Shown here: positions 1 through 7,711 of the stretch, piece after piece
Layout: each line of letters begins with the position of its first letter
Position numbering within the stretch: position 1 is the stretch's first letter
Origin: Brevundimonas sp.
GTDB taxonomy: Bacteria > Pseudomonadota > Alphaproteobacteria > Caulobacterales > Caulobacteraceae
Direction: 5' to 3'
DNA: 64,000 nucleotides
NCBI RefSeq assembly: GCF_030656255.1
Contig: NZ_JAUSOE010000036.1
Coordinates: forward strand, 26,022 to 90,021
Notes under the pieces: generated by a model
Told to the model about the DNA's origin: nothing
Databases searched by the model: none
The model's input: the letters and a program-made list of their open reading frames with translations, nothing else
Translations under genes and position numbers: made by a program

Positions 1-446
1 TAGCCGTGGCCGGGCAGGTTCGCGGGCAATCGCTCGAGCGCGCGAACATAGGCGGCATGAACATTGGGGTCGGCGGGCAGGACTGCGGCCGTCAGGTCGA
101 TCAGGCCGGGTTTAGTCTCGTCGACGCCGGGGGCATGACGCGGACCGGGCCCGGCCGGCAGACTTGTCCGGGCCGCCGCCCCCTGTCCGCCGGTCAGAAA
201 GCCGTCATCCCGAAGTCGGCCATAGGCAGCGGATACGGTCGTACGGCTCAAACCCAACACCTGCGCCATTTCTCGCTCACCGGGCAGCCGCGCCGCCAAC
301 GGCAGTCGTCCGTCCAGGATCAAAAGTCGTACTGCGCCGGCAAGCTGGCGATAGGCCGCCCCCGCGCCGGGCGTGCGCCAGGGGCCGAGATGACGTGTCA
401 GGGAGACGGGACTGATAGATTGCGGCGACATAGGCCAGAATGGCAT
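1..446 (-). CDS. MocR/YczR-type PLP-dependent transcriptional regulator (3' end cut by window)
   Basis: Only the first 148 codons are present; the gene runs off the left edge. The start at 446 gives MPFWPMSPQSIS. Residues about 30-95 form a GntR-type winged helix (GAGAAYRQLAGAVR, then GLSRTTVSAAYGRLRDDGFL), and the next part (DLTAAVLPADPNVHAAYVRAL) reads like the start of an aminotransferase fold I domain. This is the MocR architecture, in which a PLP-binding domain controls DNA binding. The divergent neighbour is a YczE membrane protein, a known pairing, so autoregulation and control of that gene are likely. A second in-frame Met lies at 431. The family is clear; the ligand is unknown. Confidence 0.85.
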   Translation of the reverse strand, partial: MPFWPMSPQSISPVSLTRHLGPWRTPGAGAAYRQLAGAVRLLILDGRLPLAARLPGEREMAQVLGLSRTTVSAAYGRLRDDGFLTGGQGAAARTSLPAGPGPRHAPGVDETKPGLIDLTAAVLPADPNVHAAYVRALERLPANLPGHG

Positions 447-473
447 AACTGGACCTTTTTCTAATAGCCAGTT
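447..473. promoter_or_regulatory. Inverted repeat between yczR-like gene and yczE, possible operator
   Basis: AACTGG at 447-452 is matched by CCAGTT at 468-473 across a 15-base AT-rich spacer that contains a T-run. It fills nearly the whole gap between two divergent genes, and one of them encodes a DNA-binding regulator. An operator role is inferred from position and symmetry. Confidence 0.4.
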
Positions 474-490
474 TGTCGCAATTCGACGAA

Positions 491-1096
491 ATGACCCGTC
501 GCCTGATCCAATTGTTCGTCGGCCTGATCCTCTACGGCCTGTCTATCGCCCTGATCGTGCGCGCCGATCTGGGGCTGGACCCGTGGGACGTCCTGACCCA
601 GGGCGTATTCGAACGGTTCGCCGGCCCGGCGGGTATCGGCTTCGGCCTGGTCGTCAACCTGATCGGTATGGCGGTGCTATTGTTATGGATTCCCCTGCGC
701 CAGCGGCCAGGAATCGGCACTCTAGCCAATGTTCTGGTCATCGGCACGGTGGCGGGGTTTGGTCTGGACTGGCTGCCGACAGACCTGGGCCTACCCGTCA
801 GGGCCGTTCTATTAGGTACAGGAATCCTGCTGAACGGCGTGGCCAGCGGCGCCTATATCGGCGCGGGTCTTGGTCCGGGGCCGCGCGACGGCCTGATGAC
901 CGGGATTGTCGCGCGCACCGGCTGGCCGGTGAAATGGGTGCGAACAACAATCGAAGTGATCGTGGTGGCCGTCGGCTGGAGCCTGGGGGGCTCCGTGGGC
1001 CTGGGCACAGTGCTTTACGCCGTCAGCATCGGCCCGCTGGTCCACGTCTTCCTGCCGATGTTCACGATCAGGAAGGCGGCTGAGCCTCAGGGCTGA
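491..1096 (+). CDS. yczE: YczE/YyaS/YitT family integral membrane protein
   Basis: A 201-residue protein with about five hydrophobic segments, starting MTRRLIQLFVGLILYGLSIA. Family landmarks are RADLGLDPWDVLTQG near residue 30 and GAGLGPGPRDGLMTG near residue 130. The function of YczE proteins is not established, but they are often encoded next to a MocR regulator, as here. A TTG at 473 would add six residues; I chose the ATG at 491 because family members begin close to the RLIQLFVGL segment. The 3' end overlaps the convergent response regulator gene by 10 bases. Confidence 0.85.
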   Translation: MTRRLIQLFVGLILYGLSIALIVRADLGLDPWDVLTQGVFERFAGPAGIGFGLVVNLIGMAVLLLWIPLRQRPGIGTLANVLVIGTVAGFGLDWLPTDLGLPVRAVLLGTGILLNGVASGAYIGAGLGPGPRDGLMTGIVARTGWPVKWVRTTIEVIVVAVGWSLGGSVGLGTVLYAVSIGPLVHVFLPMFTIRKAAEPQG

Positions 1097-1773
1097 AGCC
1101 GGTATCCGCCCGCGTCGGTCAGCAGCAGTCGGGCCTGCCCAGGCTCGGGCTCGATCTTCTGGCGCAGCCGATAGATATGGGTTTCCAGCGTATGGGTGGT
1201 GACGCCGGCGTTATAGCCCCAGACTTCGGTCAGCAGCTCCTCACGCGACACCGGCTTCGCGCCGGCGCGGTACAGGTATTTCAGGATGTTGGTTTCCTTT
1301 TCCGTCAACCGCACCTTCTTGCCCTTGGCGTCCATCAGAACCTTGGCCGCAGGACGGAACTCGTAGGGGCCGATGGAGAAGACGGCGTCTTCCGACTGTT
1401 CGTGGCTGCGCAGATGGGCGCGGATGCGGGCCAGAAGCACGGCGAATCGGAAAGGCTTGGTGACATAGTCGTTGGCCCCGGCGTCCAACCCCAGGATGGC
1501 GTCGGCGTCGGCGGCCTGGGCCGTCAGCATGATGACCGGGGTGGAAACCCCGTCCTTGCGCAGCAGGCGGCAGGCCTCGCGGCCGTCCATGTCGGGCAGA
1601 TCGACGTCCAGCAGGATCAGGTCGGCGCGGATCTCGCGACCCATCCTCACCCCGTCCGTGGCGGTCGCGGCCTGCTGGGTCTTGAACTCCTCATGGAGGT
1701 TCAACTGCTCGGCCAAGGCCTCGCGCAGGTCGTCGTCGTCGTCGATGATCAGAATGGTCTTGGGCGTGGGCAT
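1087..1773 (-). CDS. cenR: OmpR-type response regulator, CenR-like
   Basis: A 228-residue two-domain regulator. The receiver has the acidic pocket at D11-D15, the phospho-acceptor D56 (LLDVDLPDMDG) and the conserved Lys of YVTKPFR near residue 106. The C-terminal winged helix has the usual OmpR landmarks (LTEKETNILKYL, VSREELLTEVWGY, THTLETHIYRLRQKI). In Caulobacter the essential cell-envelope regulator CenR is encoded a few genes upstream of leuS-parB, matching this position, so orthology is likely. No kinase gene is adjacent; CenK is normally encoded elsewhere. Confidence 0.8.
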   Translation of the reverse strand: MPTPKTILIIDDDDDLREALAEQLNLHEEFKTQQAATATDGVRMGREIRADLILLDVDLPDMDGREACRLLRKDGVSTPVIMLTAQAADADAILGLDAGANDYVTKPFRFAVLLARIRAHLRSHEQSEDAVFSIGPYEFRPAAKVLMDAKGKKVRLTEKETNILKYLYRAGAKPVSREELLTEVWGYNAGVTTHTLETHIYRLRQKIEPEPGQARLLLTDAGGYRLQP

Positions 1774-1853
1774 GTTCAGACAATGGCGAGGCTTGGCCCC
1801 CGCGCCAAGGCTTGGGGGTGCGAATTCACGTCGGGTTACGGCCTAGAGGCGGT

Positions 1854-2552
1854 TTAAGGACGATTTCGTTCCCCAAACAACGCCGTTCCCACTCTGACAT
1901 GGGTCGCGCCGCAGCGGATGGCGGCCTCATAGTCGCCGCTCATCCCCATCGACAGGACCGACAGGCCGTTGCGTTCAGCCATGTCGCGCAACAGGACAAA
2001 ATGGGATTCGGCCGCCTGATCCGCTGGCGGAATGCACATCAGACCTTCGACCGTCAGGCCGTAGGTCCGTCGCGCCGTCTCGATCAGGGCGTCGGCGGCC
2101 TCGGGCAGGACCCCGGCCTTCTGCGGCTCGGCGCCGGTGTTGACCTGAACCAGGACGCGCGGCGATCGGCCGCGTTTCTGCGCCGCCTCGGCCAGGGCGC
2201 GGGCCAGTTTTTCGCGGTCCAGGGTCTCGATCACATCGAACAGGGCGACGGCGTCCTCGGCCTTGTTCGTCTGCAGGGGGCCGATCAACCGCAACTCCAA
2301 CCCCGCCAGGCCCGACAACCTCTCGGTCCAGCGCCCCTGCGCCTCCTGCACCCGGTTCTCGCCGAACACCCGCTGGCCCGTGGCCAGGATGGCGTCGATG
2401 GCCTCATCCGGCTGGGTCTTGGAGACGGCGGTCAGGGTGACGGCGGCGGGATCTCGTGCGGCCGCGTGACAGGCGGCGTCGATTCGGGCGCGGACGGCGG
2501 CGACCCTTTCGGCGATGGACGGGGCGGACGAAGCGAGGGAAGAAGAGGTCAT
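1854..2552 (-). CDS. yggS: YggS family pyridoxal-phosphate homeostasis protein
   Basis: A 232-residue alanine-racemase-like TIM-barrel protein. K45 in LTAVSKTQP is the expected PLP Schiff-base lysine. Other landmarks are FGENRVQEAQ, LRLIGPLQTNKA, VLVQVNTGAEPQK, GLMCIPP and SMGMSGDYEAAIRCGATHVRVGTALFG. The family binds PLP and keeps free PLP and vitamin B6 pools in balance; it is not itself an enzyme with a known reaction. Its ATG overlaps the ATG of the divergent ThiE-like gene (CATG at 2550-2553). An AGGA motif lies just upstream on the minus strand. Confidence 0.9.
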   Translation of the reverse strand: MTSSSLASSAPSIAERVAAVRARIDAACHAAARDPAAVTLTAVSKTQPDEAIDAILATGQRVFGENRVQEAQGRWTERLSGLAGLELRLIGPLQTNKAEDAVALFDVIETLDREKLARALAEAAQKRGRSPRVLVQVNTGAEPQKAGVLPEAADALIETARRTYGLTVEGLMCIPPADQAAESHFVLLRDMAERNGLSVLSMGMSGDYEAAIRCGATHVRVGTALFGERNRP

Positions 2553-3195
2553 GATCCTGCCGGCTGATTACAGCGACGATGCGCGCGCGCTCTGGGATGC
2601 GGCGACCGCTCTAAACCGTGCCGCCGCCGCTGTCAGCCCGCACGCCGCCGGTTTGCCGCCGTTGCTGTTCTTCACCGACCCGGACCGTACGCCTCGACCG
2701 TGGGAGACGGCGGTCCGGCTGCCGGCGGGATCTGCGGTGGTCTATCGCGCCTTCGGGGCGGCCGACGCCGTCGAGACGGGACGACGGTTGAGAGAAGCGA
2801 CGCAGGGCGTCGGGGTGAAGCTTCTGATCGGGCGAGACGCCGATCTGGCGGAGACCTTGGAGGCGGACGGGCTTCATCTGCCTGAACGCGAGGCGGGACG
2901 GGCGCGGTCCGTTGGTCAGGCTCATCCCGATTGGCTGCTGACCGCCGCCTGGCATGGGGGTCGGCCCATGACCGAAGGTCTGAACGCCCTGGTGCTGTCG
3001 CCGGTGTTTCCGGCCGGCGGAACCTCAGCGGTCAAACCCGCCCTGGGCGTCGCCGAATTCAGGTGTTGGAGCCAGAATGTCGATCTTCCGGTCTATGCTC
3101 TGGGTGGGATCAAGCCGGATAATGTCGCGTCCCTGATCGGAGCGGGAGCGTGCGGGCTGGCGGGGGTGGAGGCGATCCAATTCGCCTTCCGTTGA
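2551..3195 (+). CDS. ThiE/TenI-like thiamine phosphate synthase family protein
   Basis: A 214-residue protein with the TIM-barrel plan of thiamine phosphate synthase: LLFFTDPDRTPRP early, GVKLLIGRDADLAETLEADGLHLPE mid-protein, LVLSPVFPAGGT and VYALGGIKPDNVASLIGAGACGLAGVEAI at the end. These match the phosphate-binding half of ThiE/TenI. The usual diphosphate-binding segment is less clear, so it may be a TenI-like paralogue rather than the true ThiE. The start at 2551 has GAAGAGG seven bases upstream. The longer frame from 2515 would run deep into yggS and was rejected. Confidence 0.7.
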   Translation: MILPADYSDDARALWDAATALNRAAAAVSPHAAGLPPLLFFTDPDRTPRPWETAVRLPAGSAVVYRAFGAADAVETGRRLREATQGVGVKLLIGRDADLAETLEADGLHLPEREAGRARSVGQAHPDWLLTAAWHGGRPMTEGLNALVLSPVFPAGGTSAVKPALGVAEFRCWSQNVDLPVYALGGIKPDNVASLIGAGACGLAGVEAIQFAFR

Positions 3196-3271
3196 GACGG
3201 TCGTCTCGACGACGCATAAAAACCATCGGCCAGTCTGGCCCGCAAGGCGTGGCCAGGGCGGAAGGCTGGCG

Positions 3272-3291
3272 TCGACGCCGTGAGGCGTCGA
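3272..3291. terminator. Hairpin between convergent ThiE-like gene and ntrZ
   Basis: TCGACGCC (3272-3279) and GGCGTCGA (3284-3291) form a perfect 8-bp stem with a 4-base loop, 8 bases beyond the stop codon of the leftward ntrZ and 76 bases beyond the stop of the rightward gene. No T-run follows on either strand, so it is not a canonical intrinsic terminator, but its place between convergent genes suggests a 3' end role. Confidence 0.35.
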
Positions 3292-3298
3292 TCACGAA

Positions 3299-3694
3299 TC
3301 AGAAGTTGAAGATGGTCTCGAGCCGCACGCGGGGCTGGGTCCGGCCATTGGTTTCAGGCGCGCGGGCCGGGTCGGCTTCGCGCGATGCTACAGCGGCGGC
3401 GGCGCCGACGCGCAGACGGTCGTTCAAGCGGTAATAGGCGCCAGCCTCGACATCGCCCCAGTCGGTCTCGCGCCCGACCGGTTGGTTCAGATTGAAATCG
3501 AGACCCCACCGACCCTTGTCGTTCAGGCGCAGGCCACGTCGTTGTTGTGACGGGGCGTTGCGCTGGGCGGCCTGGGCTTCGGACAAGGTGACGCTGGGCG
3601 CGCGCGTGGTCGCTGCGTTCTGGGCAAGCGCCGGCGCAGCGACGGCGAGCGCCATCGTCGCAAAAATCACAGCCGAGAAACCGCCGAAACGCAT
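3299..3694 (-). CDS. ntrZ: NtrZ family periplasmic regulatory protein
   Basis: A 131-residue protein with a clean signal peptide (MRFGGFSAVIFATMALAVAAPALA, cut near residue 25). The mature part contains GRWGLDFNLNQPVGR, DVEAGAYYRLNDRLRVGAAAAVASR and a C-terminal VRLETIFNF. NtrZ in Caulobacter is a small periplasmic protein acting on the NtrY sensor to influence NtrX. As I recall, its gene sits five genes before parB, followed by a DUF3576 gene, leuS, lptE and holA; the order here is the same. The GAAGGG upstream of the ATG is a plausible ribosome site. The identity rests on synteny and general protein features. Confidence 0.7.
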   Translation of the reverse strand: MRFGGFSAVIFATMALAVAAPALAQNAATTRAPSVTLSEAQAAQRNAPSQQRRGLRLNDKGRWGLDFNLNQPVGRETDWGDVEAGAYYRLNDRLRVGAAAAVASREADPARAPETNGRTQPRVRLETIFNF

Positions 3695-3769
3695 TCTGAA
3701 CCCTTCGAACGTCCTTGATTTTGGACGTCCCTACCCTGAACCGACCCTAATATGGTCGTGGACGCCGCG

Positions 3770-3797
3770 ATTAGACACCGGGGGTCCGCCCGGTCAA
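3770..3797 (-). promoter_or_regulatory. Likely housekeeping promoter of ntrZ
   Basis: On the minus strand TTGACC (3797-3792) and TCTAAT (3775-3770) are 16 bases apart, close to sigma-70 consensus. The predicted transcript starts near 3763 and leaves a leader of about 70 bases, in which ACGTCC (3709-3714) and GGACGT (3723-3728) can form a short hairpin. Confidence 0.5.
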
Positions 3798-3946
3798 CGC
3801 AACGTGGTCCGGATGTCGGGGTTCCGCTGCATTGTTGCAGTGCGATGTGGCTCAAGCGTCACGGGATTCGAGCCAAAAGAGGGGTTGCTGTCAGCGATCT
3901 GTCACGGAACGGCGCAACTCGTATCGGCGCAGGGCTGCACTTCGCC

Positions 3947-3976
3947 TTGTCATCGCCCCTTTTGCCCGTGTTATAG
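3947..3976 (+). promoter_or_regulatory. Possible promoter of DUF3576 gene
   Basis: TTGTCA at 3947-3952 and TTATAG at 3971-3976 are 18 bases apart, about 90 bases upstream of the ATG at 4066. The match is moderate. Confidence 0.35.
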
Positions 3977-4065
3977 AGCCACGCAGCGGCGCGAACCTAC
4001 GCGCGGTCCCCTGCGCGCGTGTGGGCGAGGGCCTTCACGTCCCTGAGTTTACGGAGACTTCCTTG

Positions 4066-4521
4066 ATGAGCCTCAACAAGGCCCTGGTTCGCGGCGTCGC
4101 CATCGCCCTGGTCTCGGGCGTCGCCCTGAGCGCCTGCTCGAGCATCCCCTTTGTCGGCGGCGGCGACAAGAAGGCCCCCAAGACGAACGTGCAGCAAGGC
4201 ATTGGCGTCAACGGCTATCTGTGGCGCGCCTCGCTCGACACCCTCAGCTTCATGCCGTTGCTGACCGCTGATCCGTGGGGCGGCGTGATCAACTACGACT
4301 GGTACGCCAACCCCCAGACGCCGAACGAGCGCTTCAAGGCGACCGTCTTCATCCTGGACACCCGCCTGCGCGCCGACGCGTTGAACGTGACGGTGACCAA
4401 GGAAGTGAAGGGCGCGGACGGTCAATGGACCGCCGCTCCGGTCGCCGCCCAGACCGAGGCGGACCTGGAAAACGCCATTCTGACCAAGGCGCGCCAACTG
4501 AACCTGTCTAACGCAGGCTGA
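4066..4521 (+). CDS. DUF3576 domain-containing lipoprotein
   Basis: A 151-residue protein with an N-terminal lipoprotein signal (MSLNKALVRGVAIALVSG, lipobox LSAC with the Cys near residue 24). The mature part starts SSIPFVGGGDKKAPK and continues with GVNGYLWRASLDTLSFMPL, GGVINYDWYANP and TVFILDTRLRADALNVTV, typical of DUF3576. Its role is unknown; a place in the outer membrane is inferred from the lipobox. The ATG at 4066 was chosen because it places the signal peptide at the N-terminus; the open frame extends further upstream without support. It sits between ntrZ and leuS as in Caulobacter. Confidence 0.85.
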   Translation: MSLNKALVRGVAIALVSGVALSACSSIPFVGGGDKKAPKTNVQQGIGVNGYLWRASLDTLSFMPLLTADPWGGVINYDWYANPQTPNERFKATVFILDTRLRADALNVTVTKEVKGADGQWTAAPVAAQTEADLENAILTKARQLNLSNAG

Positions 4522-4531
4522 CTTTCTGGTT

Positions 4532-4563
4532 GGCGCTACCGCCCTTCGGGCTAGTTGAGCGCC
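4532..4563 (+). repeat. Structured dispersed repeat, copy 1
   Basis: An outer stem GGCGCT (4532-4537) / AGCGCC (4558-4563) encloses an inner hairpin GCCC-TTC-GGGC (4541-4551) followed by TAGTTG. The segment CGCCCTTCGGGCTAGTTGAGC recurs with small changes at 4623-4643 and 59586-59605. This copy lies 11 bases after the stop of the DUF3576 gene and could act as a transcript end or processing signal. Confidence 0.65.
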
Positions 4564-4613
4564 GATTAGTCTGAGTTCGGTCGTCGTTGAGGCGATTAGA
4601 ACTCATTTTTCTT

Positions 4614-4645
4614 GGGCGCTGTCGTCCTTCGGGCTAGTTGAGCAC
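4614..4645 (+). repeat. Structured dispersed repeat, copy 2
   Basis: The same inner element as copy 1 (TCCTTCGGGCTAGTTGAGC), preceded by CTTGGGCGCT. The outer stem is imperfect here (GCGCT against AGCAC). It is 82 bases after copy 1, upstream of leuS. Confidence 0.65.
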
Positions 4646-4666
4646 GGAGGGCGGCAGCGCCCTTTT
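4614..4666 (+). terminator. Terminator-like hairpin in the leuS leader
   Basis: GGGCGCTG (4614-4621) pairs perfectly with CAGCGCCC (4655-4662), directly followed by TTTT (4663-4666) and then GACTTT. The loop contains repeat copy 2. The stem-plus-T layout ends 16 bases before the leuS start, so it could end upstream transcription or work as an attenuator. Confidence 0.5.
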
Positions 4667-4682
4667 GACTTTCAGGACGACC

Positions 4683-7232
4683 GTGGCCCGTTACGAACCC
4701 AAGACCGCCGAACCTCGCCAACAGGCCCGCTGGGCCGAGGCCTCCGCCTTCGTGACGAAGGACACCGGCCGGCCGAAATACTATGTGCTCGAGATGTTCC
4801 CCTATCCGTCGGGCAACATCCACATGGGACACGCCCGCAACTATGTGATGGGCGACGTGGTGGCGCGGTCCAAGCGCGCCCAGGGCTATGACGTCCTGCA
4901 CCCGATGGGCTGGGACGCGTTCGGCATGCCGGCCGAGAACGCAGCCATGGAGCGCGGCATCCACCCCAAGGGCTGGACCTACGACAATATCGCCCAGATG
5001 CGCGACCAGCTGAAACTGCTGGGCCTGTCGCTGGACTGGTCGCGCGAGTTCGCGACCTGCGACCCGGAATACTACGGCAAGCAGCAGGCCTGGTTCCTGG
5101 AGCTGTATCGGCGCGGCCTGGTCTATCGCAAGGACGGGGTGGTCAACTGGGACCCGGTCGACAACACCGTCCTGGCCAATGAACAGGTCATCGACGGGCG
5201 CGGCTGGCGCTCGGGCGCGGTGGTCGAGAAGCGCAAGCTGAACCAGTGGTTCCTGCGCATCACCGACTATGCCGACGACCTGATCGACGGCCTGAAGACC
5301 CTGGACCGCTGGCCCGAGAAGGTCCGGCTGATGCAGGAGAACTGGATCGGTCGCTCCAAGGGTCTGCAGATGACCTGGGCTTTCGCAGGCCAGGCCCCTG
5401 CGGGCTACGAGTCCGGGGTCGAAATCTACACCACTCGGCCGGACACCTTGTTCGGCGCCAGTTTCCTGGGTCTGGCCCCCGATCACCCGATCTCGAAACA
5501 GCTGGCCGAGGCCGATCCGGCGGTCGCCGACTTCGTCGCCAAATGCCGCGCTGGCGGCACGTCTCAGGCCGATATCGACCAGGCGGAAAAGATCGGCTGG
5601 GACACGGGCCTGAAGGCCGTCCATCCCTTCACCGGGGCCGAGGTCCCGGTCTGGATCGCCAACTTCATCCTGTCGGAATACGGCACCGGCGCGATCTTCG
5701 CCTGCCCGGCCCACGACCAGCGCGATCTCGACTTTGCCCGCAAGTACGGCCTGCCGGTGATCCCGGTGGTCCGCCCCGAGGGCGCCGGCGACGATTTCGC
5801 CGTCGGCGACGAGGCCTATACGGGCCCGGGCTCCATCTTCCATTCCGACTTCCTGGACGGCCTGGATATCGAGACCGCCAAGGCCGAGGCGATCCGCCGC
5901 GTCGAGGCGGCGGGTGCGGGCCAGGGCGCGACCATCTATCGTCTGCGCGACTGGGGCGTTTCGCGCCAGCGCTACTGGGGTTGCCCGATCCCGATCATTC
6001 ACTGCCCATCCTGCGGGCCGGTGGAGGTTCCCGCCGACCAGCTGCCGGTGGTCCTGCCCGACGACGTCACCTTCGACGTACCCGGCAATCCGCTGGACCG
6101 TCACCCCAGCTGGAAGCACGTCAAATGCCCGTCCTGCGGTCAGGACGCGACGCGCGAGACCGACACCCTGGACACCTTCGTGGACTCCAGCTGGTATTTC
6201 GCCCGTTTCACCGACCCGACGGCGGCCGAACCGATCAATACCGAGGCGGCGAACCGCTGGCTGGCGGTGGATCAGTATATCGGCGGGGTCGAACACGCGG
6301 TGCTGCACCTGCTGTACGCCCGCTTCATCACCCGCGCCCTGTCCGACGCCGGCATGCTGTCGGTGAAGGAGCCGTTCGCGGGCCTGTTCACCCAAGGCAT
6401 GGTGGTTCACGAGACCTATCGTCGTGAGAACGGCCAGTGGGTCGAGCCCACCGACGTCGAGCTGACCAATGCTGACGGCGTCCGCTCCGCGCGCCAGCTG
6501 TCGACCGGCGAGGCCCTGGTCATCGGCGACATCGAGAAGATGTCCAAGTCCAAGAAGAACGTCGTCGCCCCCCAGGAAATCCTGGAATCGCATGGTGTGG
6601 ACGCCGGTCGCCTGTTCGTCCTGTCCGACAGCCCGCCCGAACGGGACGTGCAATGGACCCCCGGCGGGGTCGAGGGCGCCAGCCGGTTCGTGCAGCGCAC
6701 CTGGACCCTGTTTGATGCCTATGACGCCGGCTTCGCCGGCGAGGACAAGGCCAACGCCGAGCTGCTGCGCGAGACGCACAAGGCGATCAAGGCCGTGTCC
6801 GAAGGGGTCGAGGGCTTCCGCTTCAACTCGGCCATCGCCAAGCTGTACGCCTTTGTCGCCACCGTCCGCGACAGCGCTCAGGCCGGCGGCGACGCCAAGC
6901 GCCAGGCCCTATCGGCCCTGGCCCGCCTGATCGCCCCCTTCACCCCGCACCTGGCCGAGGAATGCTGGACCCAGCTGGGCGAGGACGGGATGGTTCTGGA
7001 CGCGCCGTGGCCGGTGTGGGACGCTGCGCTCGCGGCCGACGACGAGGTGGTCCTGCCCATCCAGATCAACGGCAAGCGTCGCGCGGAAATCCGCGTACCG
7101 CGCGGCATGGAGCCCGCCGAGGTCGAGGCCATGGTGTTGGCCGACGAGACTGTGCAGGCGCGGCTGGAGGGTCTGAGCGTGAAGAAGATCGTCGTGGTCA
7201 AGGACCGGATCGTCAATCTGGTGGCCGGCTGA
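4683..7232 (+). CDS. leuS: Leucine--tRNA ligase
   Basis: An 849-residue class I synthetase that joins leucine to tRNA-Leu. The HIGH-type motif is HMGH at residues 47-50 ([11 protein letters not shown]) and the KMSKS loop lies at 619-623. Between them are the editing domain ([20 protein letters not shown]; Thr-rich and Asp-containing segments) and two zinc-like CPSCG motifs. The chosen start is GTG at 4683 ([11 protein letters not shown]), with AGGA upstream; family members begin this way. A TTG at 4638 would add 15 residues that cross the leader hairpin. The stop overlaps the lptE start (TGATG). Confidence 0.97.
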   Translation: MARYEPKTAEPRQQARWAEASAFVTKDTGRPKYYVLEMFPYPSGNIHMGHARNYVMGDVVARSKRAQGYDVLHPMGWDAFGMPAENAAMERGIHPKGWTYDNIAQMRDQLKLLGLSLDWSREFATCDPEYYGKQQAWFLELYRRGLVYRKDGVVNWDPVDNTVLANEQVIDGRGWRSGAVVEKRKLNQWFLRITDYADDLIDGLKTLDRWPEKVRLMQENWIGRSKGLQMTWAFAGQAPAGYESGVEIYTTRPDTLFGASFLGLAPDHPISKQLAEADPAVADFVAKCRAGGTSQADIDQAEKIGWDTGLKAVHPFTGAEVPVWIANFILSEYGTGAIFACPAHDQRDLDFARKYGLPVIPVVRPEGAGDDFAVGDEAYTGPGSIFHSDFLDGLDIETAKAEAIRRVEAAGAGQGATIYRLRDWGVSRQRYWGCPIPIIHCPSCGPVEVPADQLPVVLPDDVTFDVPGNPLDRHPSWKHVKCPSCGQDATRETDTLDTFVDSSWYFARFTDPTAAEPINTEAANRWLAVDQYIGGVEHAVLHLLYARFITRALSDAGMLSVKEPFAGLFTQGMVVHETYRRENGQWVEPTDVELTNADGVRSARQLSTGEALVIGDIEKMSKSKKNVVAPQEILESHGVDAGRLFVLSDSPPERDVQWTPGGVEGASRFVQRTWTLFDAYDAGFAGEDKANAELLRETHKAIKAVSEGVEGFRFNSAIAKLYAFVATVRDSAQAGGDAKRQALSALARLIAPFTPHLAEECWTQLGEDGMVLDAPWPVWDAALAADDEVVLPIQINGKRRAEIRVPRGMEPAEVEAMVLADETVQARLEGLSVKKIVVVKDRIVNLVAG

Positions 7233-7711
7233 TGCGCGGTGCAGCGGTTATTGCGGTCATAGGCGCGCTGGCGGTCTCCGCGTGCGGCTTCACCCCCATG
7301 TACGCCGAGCCGGCTGTGGGCTCGCCCCTGCGCCGGATCGCCGTCTCGGCCCAGGATGACCGACTGGGCTATCGGCTGCGCGAGCAGCTGGAGGACGCCC
7401 TGGGCTGGGATCGGTCGGCGACACCCCTTTATCGCCTGACGACCCAGGTGGAACAGGAACGGCGCTCGCTGGGACGGCGGATCGACGATACCGCCACCCG
7501 TTATGAGTTAACCGTCAAGGCCAGCTGGACCCTGACGCCCGCCGCCGGCGGGACGCCCGCCACGGGTGTGCAGACCGTCACCACCACCTACGCTGCCGCC
7601 GACCAACCCTACGCCGCCATCGCCGCCCAGCAGGACGGCGAGGAACGCGCGGCGTCGGAACTGGCCCGCCGGATCCGGCTGGACCTGATGCAGGCGCTGT
7701 CGAACCAGTGA
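7232..7711 (+). CDS. lptE: LPS-assembly lipoprotein LptE
   Basis: A 159-residue lipoprotein with the lipobox LAVSAC near residue 18 followed by GFTPMYA, the usual start of mature LptE. Downstream are LGYRLREQLEDAL and YELTVKASWTLT, matching the family. LptE plugs LptD in the outer membrane and helps deliver lipopolysaccharide to the surface. The ATG shares a base with the leuS stop, and the 3' end overlaps the holA GTG, so leuS-lptE-holA is almost surely one operon, as in many alphaproteobacteria. Confidence 0.88.
   Translation: MRGAAVIAVIGALAVSACGFTPMYAEPAVGSPLRRIAVSAQDDRLGYRLREQLEDALGWDRSATPLYRLTTQVEQERRSLGRRIDDTATRYELTVKASWTLTPAAGGTPATGVQTVTTTYAAADQPYAAIAAQQDGEERAASELARRIRLDLMQALSNQ

Larger units (their letters stand above)
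3695..4065. other. Divergent intergenic region ntrZ / DUF3576 gene
   Basis: No protein gene was seen in these 371 bases. The left half holds the ntrZ promoter and leader. The right half, which leads to the DUF3576 gene, holds a possible promoter and two small palindromes near 3780-3794 and 3827-3845. Frames across the region lack the codon pattern of the neighbours. Confidence 0.6.

Noticed and set aside
3182..3215. Small palindrome GAGACGGTCGTCTC after the ThiE-like gene as a terminator
   Set aside because: The loop would be only two bases and no T-run follows.
4522..4682. T-box riboswitch or leucine leader peptide before leuS
   Set aside because: No T-box consensus, no short frame rich in Leu codons with an ATG; T-boxes are not expected in alphaproteobacteria.
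4596..6779. 727-residue open frame on the minus strand over leuS
   Set aside because: It mirrors leuS codon by codon; leuS has catalytic motifs and the antisense frame has none. High GC coding sequence often leaves such open antisense frames.
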